A stretch of 64,000 nt of DNA from Pseudonocardia sp. DSM 110487 (GTDB lineage: Bacteria; Actinomycetota; Actinomycetes; Mycobacteriales; Pseudonocardiaceae), in contig NZ_CP080521.1 of the NCBI RefSeq assembly GCF_019468565.1, positions 4,650,001 to 4,714,000 on the forward strand, read 5' to 3'. The notes below the pieces were generated by a model. It was given only the letters and a program-made list of their open reading frames with translations. It was not told where the DNA came from and ran no database searches. The position numbers were made by a program, and so were the translations under genes. This document shows positions 25,266 to 35,574 of this stretch, in pieces (position 1 is the first letter of the stretch; each line of letters starts with the position of its first letter).

Positions 25266-25468
25266 GCATTCTCCTGGGAACCGAGTGGAATCGGTCCGGG
25301 TCTGAGCGGACACCGGCGAGCGCCGGAGCTCCGTGAGTGCCCCGCGCGGCCACGCGGAAACGGCGGCTCGGCGCGTCGCCCAGGCGCAATGGCTAGGGCC
25401 GTTCGGCCAGACGCCGCAGCGCTGCCGAGAGCGCATCCATGCCCCCCGCTCACGTGCCCGCGCCGTGA

Positions 25469-26386
25469 TCATCCGGAGGTGATCCGGACGGCGGCCGCGC
25501 GCATCGCGTCGACGAACGCAGCGATCGCCGGGTTGCCTGCCGCGCCCCGCCGGTGGGCGGCCATCGTGCGCCGGTGCATCGGGAGCGGGGTGAGGACGAC
25601 GTCCGCGTCCGTTGCCGTGACGTCACGTGCGGGGACGCCGAGCTGCGGGACGAGCGCGACCCCGCCGCCGATCGTGACCAGGGCCAGCACCGCCGGGAAG
25701 TCATCGACCACGTGCCGCGCGTCCGGCGTGAAGCCGGCGGCCTCGCAGGCCCGGATGGTCATGGTCCCGCAGCGGGTGTCGCGGGGCGCGACGATCCAGG
25801 GTGCGGCCCGCCACCGGCGCAGGGCATGCGGCTCGCCGGGCATCGGGGTGAGCGTGCGCGGCGCCGCGAGGAACATCACCTCCTCGAACAGGGCGACCGT
25901 CTCCACGCCGGGCTCGGCAGGCACGGGCACGAAGTCGTAGTCGTGCACGAGTGCGACGTCGACCTCGCCCGCGCGCAGCGCGCCGGGGACGGCAGCGGGG
26001 TCGAGCTCGCGCAGCCGGGGCTCGAGAGCGGGGTGTGCTCCGGCGAGGGCGGCGAGCGCGGCGGGTACCACGGCCCGTGCCGCCGACGGGAACGCACCGA
26101 TCCGCAGCGGGCCCGCCGGCTCTGCCCGGCCCGCCGCGAGGTCGGCCTCGGCGCGTTCGAGGCGTTCGAGCACGGCCTCGGCGTGCGCGACGAGCCCGTG
26201 CGCGGCGGGAGTCAGCTCCACCCGCCGACCGCTGCGGGCCAGCAGGCGGGTGCCCGCCTCCCGTTCCAGGGCGGTGAGCTGCTGCGACACCGCCGACGGC
26301 GTGTAGGCGAGCGCCTCGGCGACCGCGGCGATCGTGCCGCGGTGGGCGAGTTCCCGGAGCAACCGCAGGCGCCGCACGTCGAGCAT
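25469..26386 (-). CDS. LysR-family transcriptional regulator
   Basis: 305 aa from ATG 26386 (MLDVRRLRLLRELAHRG). The winged HTH occupies residues 1-60 (AVAEALAYTPSAVSQQLTALEREAG), followed by an effector-binding domain with the usual two-lobed pattern (GPLRIGAFPSAA, then VALVHDYDF). It is divergent from a DapA-family gene over 71 bp and probably regulates that gene and the LLM gene downstream of it. Confidence 0.9.
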   Translation of the reverse strand: MLDVRRLRLLRELAHRGTIAAVAEALAYTPSAVSQQLTALEREAGTRLLARSGRRVELTPAAHGLVAHAEAVLERLERAEADLAAGRAEPAGPLRIGAFPSAARAVVPAALAALAGAHPALEPRLRELDPAAVPGALRAGEVDVALVHDYDFVPVPAEPGVETVALFEEVMFLAAPRTLTPMPGEPHALRRWRAAPWIVAPRDTRCGTMTIRACEAAGFTPDARHVVDDFPAVLALVTIGGGVALVPQLGVPARDVTATDADVVLTPLPMHRRTMAAHRRGAAGNPAIAAFVDAMRAAAVRITSG

Positions 26387-26457
26387 CAGCACAGCTTACG
26401 GACAACAGCAGAAATGTGAACTGGATCTGACGCTCGGTGGGACCGACGCTGTCGTCC

Positions 26458-27348
26458 ATGGAGCTCTCGGGTGTGTACGTCCCGCTCGTCACGCCGTTCA
26501 CACCCGACGGGGAGGTGGACACGGCCACCCTCGAACGGTTGGCGCGCGAGGTGGTGGCGGACGGGGCCGCCGGGATCGTGGCGCTCGGCACGACGGGCGA
26601 GCCCGCCGTGCTGGAGGACGCGGAACGCCGCGCGGTGCTCGACGTCTGCGCGGCCGTGCGCCGCGACACCGGCACGACCATGGTGGTGGGCGCGGGCGGG
26701 AGCGGCACGTGGCGCAGTGCGGCCGAGCTCGCCGCGCTCGCGGCATGGCCGGAGGTGGACGCGGCGCTCGTGCCCGTGCCCGCGTTCGTGCGGCCCACCG
26801 AGGCGGGCGTGGTGGCGCACATGGCGCAGCTTGCGGCCCGGAGCCCGGTGCCGGTGATCGTCTACCACGTGCCGCACCGCACTGCCCGCCCCCTCGGCGT
26901 CGCCACGCTGCGCGAGCTGGCCGCGCTGCCCGGCGTCGTGGGCATGAAGAACGCCGTCCCGGCGCTGGACGCCGACACCGTGACGCTGCTCGCCGACCCG
27001 CCGCGCGGGTTCGCCGTGCTCGCGGGCGACGTCATGGCCGCCCCGATGCTGGCCCTCGGCGCGGCCGGGGCGATCGCGGCGTCGGCGCACCTGTGCACCG
27101 GGCGATGGGTCGCGATGGTCGACGCGTGGCGTGCGGGCGACGCGGCACGCGCCCGCGAACTGGGCGCCCCGCTCGCGCCGCTGGCGGCGGCCCTGTTCGC
27201 CGAGCCCAACCCGAGCGTGATCAAGGCAGTCCTGCACGCGACGGGCCGGATCCCGGCACCGGACGTGCGGCTGCCGCTCCTTCCGCCTGATCCGGCGACG
27301 GTGGCGGCGGCGCTCCACCGGATAGCACTAGCGTGCGGGCGTGAGTGA
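26458..27348 (+). CDS. Dihydrodipicolinate synthase/N-acetylneuraminate lyase-family aldolase
   Basis: 296 aa from ATG 26458 (MELSGVYVPLVTPF); a GTG at 26437 is a weaker alternative. It is a TIM-barrel class I aldolase. LGTTGEPAVL near residues 45-54 is the substrate carboxylate site, YHVPHRTAR near 137 holds the catalytic Tyr, and GMKNAV near 162 holds the Schiff-base Lys. Because it is paired with a LysR regulator and an LLM flavoenzyme rather than lysine genes, a catabolic aldolase or lyase role is more likely than lysine biosynthesis. It overlaps the LLM gene by eight bases. Confidence 0.85.
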   Translation: MELSGVYVPLVTPFTPDGEVDTATLERLAREVVADGAAGIVALGTTGEPAVLEDAERRAVLDVCAAVRRDTGTTMVVGAGGSGTWRSAAELAALAAWPEVDAALVPVPAFVRPTEAGVVAHMAQLAARSPVPVIVYHVPHRTARPLGVATLRELAALPGVVGMKNAVPALDADTVTLLADPPRGFAVLAGDVMAAPMLALGAAGAIAASAHLCTGRWVAMVDAWRAGDAARARELGAPLAPLAAALFAEPNPSVIKAVLHATGRIPAPDVRLPLLPPDPATVAAALHRIALACGRE

Positions 27349-28246
27349 GTTGACGATCGGCCTGGGACTGCCGATCTCCGGCGGATGGGCGACCCCGGAG
27401 AACCTGGTGCGGGTGGCGGCGGAGGCGGAAGAACTGGGATACGCGTCCCTGTGGACGCTGCAGCGCCTCCTCGTCGGCGCCGACCAGGACCTGCATCCGG
27501 TCTATCACAGCGTGCTGGACCCGGTCGCCGCGCTGGCGTTCGCCGCCGCGCGCACGTCCCGCATCCGGCTGGGTATCGGGGTGATCAACCTCCCGTTCGT
27601 CCCACCCGCTTACCTGGCGAAGCAGGCGGCCACCCTCGACGTCCTGTCGGACGGGCGGCTCGACCTCGGGCTGGGGGTGGGCTGGTCGCCCGCCGAGTTC
27701 ACGGCGTCGGGCGCGTCGACAGCCCGGCGCGGCCCGCGGACCGTGGAGTACGTGCGAGTACTGCACACGCTGTGGGCCGACGAGGTGAGCAGGTTCGAGG
27801 GCGAGTTCTACACGGTGCCGCCGAGCCGGATGCTGCCGAAGCCCGTGCAGCGGCCCGGTCCGCCCGTGCTCCTCGGGGGCGGCGTGCCGGCGGCGCTGCG
27901 CCGCGCGGGACGCATCGCCGACGGGTGGATCAGCAGCAGCGGCGCCGACCTGACCCGGCTCGCCGATGACATCGCGCTGGTCCGCCAGGGCGCCGATGAG
28001 GCGGGGAAGGACCCGGCGGCCGTACGCGTGGTCGTCCGCGGTGTGGTGCGGGTGGACGGGCGGGACGACCGAATCCTGTCCGGCTCCTACGACAAGATCC
28101 GCGAGGATGCGGCGTGGCTGGCCGGGCAAGGCGTCACCGAGCTGTTCTACGACCTGAACTACGACCGCGCGATCGGGAGCCCGGAGGCGGATCCGGCAGC
28201 CGGCCTCGACCGCGCCCTGAAGATCATGGACGCGCTACGCCCTTGA
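27341..28246 (+). CDS. LLM-class flavin/F420-dependent oxidoreductase
   Basis: 301 aa from GTG 27341, overlapping the aldolase gene by eight bases, so translation is coupled. Luciferase-like fold with LGIGVINLPFVPPAYLAKQAATLDVLSDGRLDLGLGVGWSPAEF in its usual blocks (AKQAATLD, LGLGVGW) and PPVLLGG further on. Actinobacterial members often use F420; the substrate is unknown. The pairing with a DapA-type aldolase suggests the two act in sequence. Confidence 0.83.
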   Translation: MSELTIGLGLPISGGWATPENLVRVAAEAEELGYASLWTLQRLLVGADQDLHPVYHSVLDPVAALAFAAARTSRIRLGIGVINLPFVPPAYLAKQAATLDVLSDGRLDLGLGVGWSPAEFTASGASTARRGPRTVEYVRVLHTLWADEVSRFEGEFYTVPPSRMLPKPVQRPGPPVLLGGGVPAALRRAGRIADGWISSSGADLTRLADDIALVRQGADEAGKDPAAVRVVVRGVVRVDGRDDRILSGSYDKIREDAAWLAGQGVTELFYDLNYDRAIGSPEADPAAGLDRALKIMDALRP

Positions 28247-28311
28247 ACCCGCGCGAATAGGCGAGCCTCCGGTGGTCGGGTAGGGCCGGCGCCGGCGTGT
28301 CCGCCGAGCAC

Positions 28312-29097
28312 TCAGGCGCCCGGGCGCCTTCGCTGCTCGACCGGCGCCCCCTGCAGGAACTGGGCGACGGCGGCGTCGACCTCCGCGGCTCGCTCCAGGT
28401 GCGGGGCGTGCCCGCAGCCGAGCACCTGGAGCGTGACCGGCCCGGCGGCGCGGTCGCGCACCGCTTCCACGTGCACGACCGTGCCGTACGGGTCCGCAGT
28501 GCCCTGCACGCCGAGCACCGGGCAGGTGACCGCGGCCAGCTCCGGGCGGATGTCCCAATCGCGGAACGCGTCGTCGAGCCAGCCGTCGTTCCAGTTCCAG
28601 AATGTGACGTCGGGGTCGCGGTGGTGGCGGGCCATCCGGGACCGCAGGTCGCCTTCGAGGTACTCGCGGCGGGCCTGTTCGATGCCGCGCAGCCCGGCCT
28701 CCTCGACGAAGACGTGCGGCGCGAGCACCACGAGTGCCTCCACCTCGGCCGTGCCCGCGTGGAGGAGGGCGATGGAGCCGCCGTCGCTGTGCCCGACGAG
28801 CACCACCCGGTCCAGTCCGAGCGCCGCGCGCACGGCGGGGACCACGTCGGTGGCTTCGTCGTGCATGTACCGCGGGGTTCGCTTGCCCTGCGGGAGGTCG
28901 GAGCCGCCGTGGCCGAGCCGGGAGAACGCCACCGCGCGCCGGCCGGTGGCGGCGGCGAGCCGGTGGTGGAACCGCCGCCACAGCCGTACCGAACCCAGCC
29001 CCTCGTGCAGGAGGAGCAGCGGCGCGCGGGCGGGGTCGCCGGGCACGTCCTCGTACTCGACGCGCCCGCCGGGCACGTCGACCAGCGGGAGATCCAC
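28312..29097 (-). CDS. Alpha/beta-fold hydrolase
   Basis: 261 aa from GTG 29097. LLLLHEGLGSVRLWRRFHHRLA is the oxyanion/HG-type region, VLVGHSDGGSIAL near residue 96 carries the nucleophile Ser, and GCGHAPHLERA near 232 the catalytic His. An Asp acid is likely in GTADPYGT. Substrate unknown. Transcribed away from a 62-aa membrane protein gene 66 bp upstream, possibly in one operon. Confidence 0.85.
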   Translation of the reverse strand: MDLPLVDVPGGRVEYEDVPGDPARAPLLLLHEGLGSVRLWRRFHHRLAAATGRRAVAFSRLGHGGSDLPQGKRTPRYMHDEATDVVPAVRAALGLDRVVLVGHSDGGSIALLHAGTAEVEALVVLAPHVFVEEAGLRGIEQARREYLEGDLRSRMARHHRDPDVTFWNWNDGWLDDAFRDWDIRPELAAVTCPVLGVQGTADPYGTVVHVEAVRDRAAGPVTLQVLGCGHAPHLERAAEVDAAVAQFLQGAPVEQRRRPGA

Positions 29098-29163
29098 GCG
29101 AGCGAGCCTGCCCCCGCTGCGCGGGCTCGTCCAGCTGGGCCCCGGGGGGCGCGGCGGCGCCGG

Positions 29164-29352
29164 TCAGGCGCGCCGGGCCCGGACCGCCCGCACCACCAGC
29201 CAGATCCCGGCAACCAGAGCCACCAGTCCGATGACCAGCCACAGCCGGGAACCGGACATGAAGCTGCCGCCGAGCAGGTTGCTGCCCTGCAGGGTCCACA
29301 CGGCGCCGATCAGGACGAGGACGACCCCGAGGGCGGGAAGCACGAATCGCAT
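29164..29352 (-). CDS. Small two-TM membrane protein
   Basis: 62 aa. Two hydrophobic helices (about residues 4-22, FVLPALGVVLVLIGAVW, and 38-56, LWLVIGLVALVAGIWLVV) joined by a Gly/Ser loop, with a basic C-terminal tail (RAVRARRA) that should face the cytoplasm. Similar small proteins are widespread in actinomycetes with no known function. It lies upstream of the alpha/beta hydrolase on the same strand. Confidence 0.65.
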   Translation of the reverse strand: MRFVLPALGVVLVLIGAVWTLQGSNLLGGSFMSGSRLWLVIGLVALVAGIWLVVRAVRARRA

Positions 29353-29449
29353 CCTTCGATGATGCTCCCTCCCGGGTCGGCTCCACGGTGGATGATCTGG
29401 TCATGACGGACGGTTGCGGTGCTGCCGGAGCGGCTGAGCTCGCCGAAGG

Positions 29450-29470
29450 GGCATGCATGAGGCGCATGCC
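29450..29470 (-). terminator. Perfect 7-bp stem-loop after the SDR gene
   Basis: GGCATGC (29450-29456) and GCATGCC (29464-29470) form a perfect inverted repeat with a 7-base loop, starting five bases beyond the SDR stop codon. It probably terminates the SDR transcript. Confidence 0.45.
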
Positions 29471-29475
29471 GTTCC

Positions 29476-30300
29476 TCAGCTGTTCGTGCGTGCGACGGCG
29501 TGCTGCGTGCGCTGGCGGCGGGCCATCCGGCCCATGAACCGGACGATCAGGCGGCGCGGCAGGACCTTGCTGGCGAGGGCGAGCGGGCGGCCGTTGGTGA
29601 TCACCGACGGGGGCGCGGAGCGGCGGTCCAGCGTGTCGAGTGCCGTCCTGACGACGTGGGCAGGGGTGGCTCGCTTCGCGCCGTAGTCGGCCGACTGGCT
29701 GCCGGCGGCGTCGTAGAACTCGGTCCGCGTGGCGCCGGGGCACACGGCGAGGACGCGTAGACCGGTGTCGTGGGTCTCTTCCCACAGCGATTCGGTGAAG
29801 CTGAGGACGAAGGCCTTGGTGGCGCCGTAGACGCTCATGTACGGGGTCGGCTGGAACCCCAGGAGGCTCGCGACGTTGATCAGGACGCCGGTGTCGGCGG
29901 CGGCCAGCGGGTCGATGTAGGCGCGGCTGAGGTCGACCAGCGCGCTGATGTTCAGCGCGATCATGCTCTGCAGACGGTCCGGATCCTCGTCGGCGAGTGC
30001 GTCGTTGCTGCCGAAGCCGGCGTTGTTGACCAGTCCGGTGGCGTGGATGCCGCGGGCTTCGAGTTCGGCGCGCAGCGTGCGGCCGGCGTCGGGCAGGCCG
30101 AGGTCGCGGGCGATGACGGTCACCGTGACGCCGTGGGCGCGGGTGAGTTCGTCGGCCAGGTTCTCGAGCCGGTCGGCCCGGCGGGCGACGAGCACGAGAT
30201 CCGCGCCGCGGCGGGCCAACTGGCGTGCGAACTCCGCGCCGAGCCCGGAGCTGGCGCCGGTGACGATGACGGTCTGGCGGCCGTAGTCGATCTTGGTCAT
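29476..30300 (-). CDS. Short-chain dehydrogenase/reductase
   Basis: 274 aa from ATG 30300; an ATG at 30318 is six codons upstream. Classical SDR: GASSGLG near residues 14-20 for the nucleotide, LVNNAGFG near 89-96, Ser in VASLLGF, and YGATK near 158-162 with the catalytic Tyr and Lys. An Arg after the second strand (LVARRADRL) suggests NADP(H). Substrate unknown. It is divergent from a TetR gene over 73 bp with a palindrome in between, so TetR control is likely. Confidence 0.88.
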   Translation of the reverse strand: MTKIDYGRQTVIVTGASSGLGAEFARQLARRGADLVLVARRADRLENLADELTRAHGVTVTVIARDLGLPDAGRTLRAELEARGIHATGLVNNAGFGSNDALADEDPDRLQSMIALNISALVDLSRAYIDPLAAADTGVLINVASLLGFQPTPYMSVYGATKAFVLSFTESLWEETHDTGLRVLAVCPGATRTEFYDAAGSQSADYGAKRATPAHVVRTALDTLDRRSAPPSVITNGRPLALASKVLPRRLIVRFMGRMARRQRTQHAVARTNS

Positions 30301-30323
30301 GCCATACACTCTACGCATCTTCG

Positions 30324-30336
30324 TGCACGGAGTGCA
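30324..30336. promoter_or_regulatory. TGCAC-GGA-GTGCA palindrome between SDR and TetR genes
   Basis: Perfect 5-bp inverted repeat with a 3-bp spacer, midway in the 73-bp divergent promoter region. Position and symmetry fit the operator of the adjacent TetR protein; this is inferred. Confidence 0.45.
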
Positions 30337-30373
30337 AATTGCTTCGTCAGGTGAATCTACGTACCATCGGTGC

Positions 30374-30964
30374 ATGGCCCAGAAGTCGACCCCCATCCGT
30401 GAGCAGACCCGCGCCGTGGTCCGTTCCCTGCTCGCCCGGACCGCTGTCGAGCTGTTCGCCGCCAAGGGCTACGACGACACGACGCTCGACGAGGTCGCCG
30501 CCGCGGCGGGTGTTTCCCGACGGACCTTGTTCAACTACTTCCGCAGCAAGGAGGACCTCGCGCTCGGCGGCCTGTCCGAACAGGGCGAGCTGATCGCCGC
30601 CCGGTTCGCCGAGCGTCCGGCCGACGAGGAGGTCTGGGCGTCACTGCGGGCGGCGTTCCAGGTGCTGGAGGAGATCGAGATGACGGCCGAGCGGCGGCTC
30701 GAGATGATCACGCTGCTGTTCGGCAACGACGCCCTGCGTGCCGGTCACGCCGAGAAGCAGGGTCGCTGGCAGGACCTGCTGGCACCGCTGATCGAGCCGC
30801 GGTTGCCCGACTCCGGCCGCCGCGCCTTGCAGGCGCGCGCGATCGCGGCCGCGGCGATCACGTGCCTGCAGGCAGCGAACGAGGAGTGGGCGCGCCTTGG
30901 CGGACAGGTCGACCTGTTCGACCTCTACGACGCGGCCGTAGGAGCCGTCCGCCGTCCGGCCTGA
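30374..30964 (+). CDS. TetR-family transcriptional regulator
   Basis: 196 aa from ATG 30374. The HTH lies at about residues 30-60 (TTLDEVAAAAGVSRRTLFNYFRSKEDLALG), a textbook TetR signature. The C-terminal ligand/dimer domain belongs to the TetR_C group with VLEEIEMTAERRLEMITLLF. Divergent from the SDR gene, which it probably represses. Confidence 0.9.
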   Translation: MAQKSTPIREQTRAVVRSLLARTAVELFAAKGYDDTTLDEVAAAAGVSRRTLFNYFRSKEDLALGGLSEQGELIAARFAERPADEEVWASLRAAFQVLEEIEMTAERRLEMITLLFGNDALRAGHAEKQGRWQDLLAPLIEPRLPDSGRRALQARAIAAAAITCLQAANEEWARLGGQVDLFDLYDAAVGAVRRPA

Positions 30965-31084
30965 GCCGCCAAGCCTGGCGCGGCGAGCACCCGCTGCCGG
31001 ACGTCGACGGGCGCGCTGTCCGTCGGGGGACCGGTCGGTACATGTGATCCCACGGTCTGGCCGATCAGGTCGGCGATAGGCACG

Positions 31085-31495
31085 ATGACGGGCGTGGAAC
31101 CCCGCGAGATCGTGGACACCTACCTCGACGTCATCCGCACCGGCGAGCTCGATCGTCTCGATGCCATGCTCTCGCCCAACATCTACGACCACGTCGGGCA
31201 GCGCGGAGGGATCGCCTGGTGGAAGGAGATCCTCGGCTCGCTGTCGGCTGGCTTCAGCGACCAGCGCGTCATCGTGCACCACGTACTGGTCGACGGTGAC
31301 ATGGTGGCAGTCCACCTGACGGTCGAGGGCGTCCACACCGGACGATTCCTGCCGCAGATCGGCTCGGTGGAGCCCACGGGCAAGCCGTTCGCGTGGTCGC
31401 ATGTTCACCTGTTTCGCGTGGCTGATGGCCTGGCTGTGGAGCATTGGGCGGTTCGCGATGACATCGGCCTTGCGAAGCAGGTGGGCATCCTCTGA
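31085..31495 (+). CDS. SnoaL-like (NTF2-fold) ester cyclase-family protein
   Basis: 136 aa. Starts PREIVDTYLDVIRTGELDRLDAMLSP, the usual SnoaL first helix, and contains NIYDHVGQRGG, VHHVLVDGDMVAVHLTVEG and FRVADGLAVEHWAVRDD, the beta-sheet end of the cone-shaped fold. The His of the NIYDH segment and an Asp near the C-terminus could form a pocket. Possible roles range from aldol cyclase to ligand-binding or isomerase; no polyketide genes are nearby. A single gene, 120 bp after the TetR gene on the same strand. Confidence 0.78.
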   Translation: MTGVEPREIVDTYLDVIRTGELDRLDAMLSPNIYDHVGQRGGIAWWKEILGSLSAGFSDQRVIVHHVLVDGDMVAVHLTVEGVHTGRFLPQIGSVEPTGKPFAWSHVHLFRVADGLAVEHWAVRDDIGLAKQVGIL

Positions 31496-31612
31496 TTTGC
31501 TGCTCACTTGAGAAGCTCCGTCAACGGGATCGGTCAGGCCTCGCCGTGGGCGCGCTGCAGGATGGCGGTGGCTACCAGCGGCCGTGCCTCGTGAGCACCG
31601 GCTGCGGCCCGC

Positions 31613-32592
<980 letters not shown>

Positions 32593-32596
<4 letters not shown>

Positions 32597-33645
32597 GGCT
32601 GCTCCTGTGGGATCGGGCCGGCCGGCGCGAAGCAGGCGTACCGGTGGCCGGGGTCATCGGCCGGCTGGAGGTTCGGTGCCTCCGCCGTGCAGCACGGGAG
32701 GACGGCCGCGCAGCGGGGTGCGAAGCGGCATCCCGAGCCGTGGGCCACCGGGTCGGGCGGTGCCCCCGGGATGGTGTGGAGCAGGGAATGGCGCGGCTGA
32801 GCCATGTCCGGGATCGCGCTCAGCAGGGCCCGCGTGTACTGGTGGCGGTGCCTGGCGAACAGCGCCGCCGTGGGGGCTTCCTCGAGAACCTGCCCGCCGT
32901 ACATGACGGCGATCCGATCGGTGCGTCCGGCGAGTACACCGAGGTCGTGGCTGACCATGATCACGGCCATGTTCCGCTCGCGTTGGATGTCCTGGAGCAG
33001 GTCGAGGATCTGCTTCTGCACGGTCACGTCCAGTGCGGTGGTCGCCTCGTCGGCGATGAGCAGCTCGGGGTCGCAGGCCAGGGCCATGGCGATGGTGACG
33101 CGCTGACGCATGCCGCCCGAGAGCTGGTGGGGGTACTGGCGGAGGCGCTTGCGTGGCTCCGGGATCCCCACCTGCTCCAGGAGCTCCAACGCCTTCGCAC
33201 GCGCCGCCGTACGGCTGAGGCCCAGGTGGTGGCGCGACCCCTCGATGAGGTGCCGTTCGATGCGCACGACCGGGTTGAGAGCGGTCATCGGGTCTTGGAA
33301 GACCATCGCGATGTGCCGGCCCAGGTAGGTGCGGGCCTTCTGCACCGACAGGGCGCGAAGGTCGACCCCGCCGAAGTGCACACCGCCGCTGATCTCGGCC
33401 GCGCGGGGCGCGATCCCCATGATCGTGCGGACGAGGATGCTCTTGCCGGAGCCCGACTCGCCGGCGATGCCGAGGGTCTGCCCGCGCTCGAGGGTCAGCG
33501 TCACGCCGTCGACGGCGCGCAGCAGCCCGCGTGGCGTCGGGATGTGGCAGCGGAGGTCGTCGACCTGGAGCAGCGGCGGGCGGCCGTGGGAACCGATGGC
33601 CCGCTGCGGTCCCGGCTCCGGGTCGGTGGTGGTCGGGGAGTTCAT
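32593..33645 (-). CDS. Dipeptide/oligopeptide-type ABC importer ATPase (DppD/OppD)
   Basis: 350 aa. Walker A GESGSGKSI near residues 63-71, signature LSGGMRQRVTIAMA near 173, Walker B LLIADEATTALD, H-loop MVSHDLG, and the C-terminal CRFAPRCAAVLPCC cysteine cluster. It pairs with the DppF-like ATPase, whose GTG start overlaps its stop. 27 bp separate it from the DppC permease gene. Confidence 0.93.
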
Positions 33646-33672
33646 GGCGGCCCTTTCCGCTGCCGGGTGCTG

Positions 33673-34575
33673 TCAGAGCTGCGACTGCGCCACGTCGAAG
33701 CGTCCGCGAAGGTGGTCACCCACGGCGTTGAGCGCGTACACGGTCACGAACAGGAAGAACACGGGGACGAAGACCAGGCTCGGATGCGTGGCGATCCGGT
33801 CGTCGCTCTCGGCGACCATGCCGCCCCAGCTGGGGTAGGGCATCGGCATCCCGAATCCGAGGAAGCTCAGGGAGCCCTCGATCACGATCAGCAGCGCCAT
33901 GACCACCACGGAGAACGAGACGATGCTCATGAGCGCGTTTGGCAGGATCTCCCGGAACATGATCCGCCAGTGGGACGCGCCCATGGCACGGGCCGCCAGG
34001 ACGAACTCGCGGCTGCTCTGGGCGACGACGCTGCCCTTCGTCATCCTGGCGAACGACGGGATGATCAGAACCGCCAGGCTGAGGGTGAGGCTCGGGATGC
34101 TCGGCCGCACTGCCGCCGCGAGGGCGATGAGGAACAGCAGCGGGGGAAACGCCTGCACGACCTCGGCCAGGGTGTCGATGACAGCCTCGATCGGGCCCCG
34201 GAAGTAGCCGGCGAGCAGTCCGAGGAAGCCCCCGACGGCGAGCCCGACGACGGCCGCCGTGAGCCCGACCGCCATCGACGCCCTGGCTCCGTACAAGATG
34301 CGCGACAGCACGCTGCGCCCGATCGCGTCCGTGCCGAGCAGCTCGCCCGTCAGCTGCGGCCCCTGCATCGGGGGACCGACCACCTCGTCGTAGCCGGCGA
34401 TCGGCAGGACGTCCGCCAGCAGAGCCACCAGGGCGAGGCAGGCGATCCACGCGGCCCCGATCCACAGCGGAAGGCTCGCCAGTCGGCGCGGTATGCGGAC
34501 TCCGGCGGGCGATGCCGTCGTCGTGGGTTCGCCCGGCCGTCCGCCGCTCTGGACGGGATGCATCACCGAGGACAT
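33673..34575 (-). CDS. Dpp/Opp-type ABC importer permease (DppC)
   Basis: 300 aa with about six transmembrane helices. An N-terminal OppC leader (RRLASLPLWIGAAWIACLALVALLADVLP) precedes the GTDAIGRSVLSRILYGARAS block, and the EAA-type coupling loop reads VLAARAMGASHWRIMFREILPNA. ATG 34575 lies four bases after the DppB stop. Confidence 0.92.
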   Translation of the reverse strand: MSSVMHPVQSGGRPGEPTTTASPAGVRIPRRLASLPLWIGAAWIACLALVALLADVLPIAGYDEVVGPPMQGPQLTGELLGTDAIGRSVLSRILYGARASMAVGLTAAVVGLAVGGFLGLLAGYFRGPIEAVIDTLAEVVQAFPPLLFLIALAAAVRPSIPSLTLSLAVLIIPSFARMTKGSVVAQSSREFVLAARAMGASHWRIMFREILPNALMSIVSFSVVVMALLIVIEGSLSFLGFGMPMPYPSWGGMVAESDDRIATHPSLVFVPVFFLFVTVYALNAVGDHLRGRFDVAQSQL

Positions 34576-34579
34576 GTGG

Positions 34580-35536
34580 TCACCTCGTCCGGATCCGCGG
34601 GTCGATGATCGAGTAGCTCACGTCGACCACGATGTTGATGAGCACGTAGATGACGGCCACGACGACGACGATCCCCTGGATCGTGGGGATGTCCTGGAAC
34701 GGAACCGACTGGATGACCAGGAAGCCGAGACCGGGCAGCGCGAAGAGCGACTCCACGATGACCGCCCCACCGAGCAGGCGTCCCATGGACAGTCCGGCCA
34801 CCGTCGTCAGGGAGAACAGCGATGGGCGCAGCACGTGGCGGAACAGCACGTACCCGGGGGGCAGGCCACGCGCTCGGGCCGACAGCACGAACTTCTCCTG
34901 CAGGGTGCTGATCACATCGCTGCGGAGCAGCCGGAAGTAGACCGCTGCCTCCATCAGGGCGAGGCTCAGCGCCGGCAGGAAGGCGAAGCGCAGGTTGCCG
35001 ATCGGGTCCTCGGTGAACGGGACCCAGCCGCCGACCGGGAACAGCCGCGCCTTCACCGCCAGCAGGTAGATCAGCAGCACCGCGGCCGCGAACCCGGGCA
35101 GCGACAGCAGCGCCGACGAGAGCGCGGTGGCGGCGCGGTCCAGCCTCCCGCCGGCGCGGGCACCTGCGAAGAGCCCGAGGGGAACCGCGATGAGCAGTGC
35201 CATGACGACGGAGAGCAACGCGATCTCGAGCGTCACGGGGAACCGTTGGGCGATCGCCGTGGTGACCGGAAGGCCCATGCGCAGCGACGTTCCGAGGTCC
35301 CCGCCGAGGGCCGCCGCCAGCCAGTCCCTATAGCGCACGAGGAACGGCTGGTCCAGGCCCAACTGCTCGTCGAGCCGGGCGATCTGCTCAGGGGTCGCCT
35401 GGTCGCCGAGCATCGCCAGCGCGGGCGAGCCCGGCATCAGGTCGACCATCGCCGTCGTGAACAGCGTGATCAGGAACAGCACCGGTACCAGGCGCAGGAG
35501 ACGACTCCCGACTTGACGCAACACCGTGGCTCCCAT
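34580..35536 (-). CDS. Dpp/Opp-type ABC importer permease (DppB)
   Basis: 318 aa with about six transmembrane helices. The first (LRLVPVLFLITLFTTAMVDLMPG) and the following PGSPALAMLGDQATPEQIARLDEQLGLDQPF region are standard for DppB. The coupling loop is FVLSARARGLPPGYVLFRHVLRPS. Forms the channel with DppC. 38 bp after the binding-protein gene. Confidence 0.92.
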   Translation of the reverse strand: MGATVLRQVGSRLLRLVPVLFLITLFTTAMVDLMPGSPALAMLGDQATPEQIARLDEQLGLDQPFLVRYRDWLAAALGGDLGTSLRMGLPVTTAIAQRFPVTLEIALLSVVMALLIAVPLGLFAGARAGGRLDRAATALSSALLSLPGFAAAVLLIYLLAVKARLFPVGGWVPFTEDPIGNLRFAFLPALSLALMEAAVYFRLLRSDVISTLQEKFVLSARARGLPPGYVLFRHVLRPSLFSLTTVAGLSMGRLLGGAVIVESLFALPGLGFLVIQSVPFQDIPTIQGIVVVVAVIYVLINIVVDVSYSIIDPRIRTR

Positions 35537-35574
35537 CGGTGCGAGCGGCGGCTTCCCTCAGTCGCCGGGCGTGC

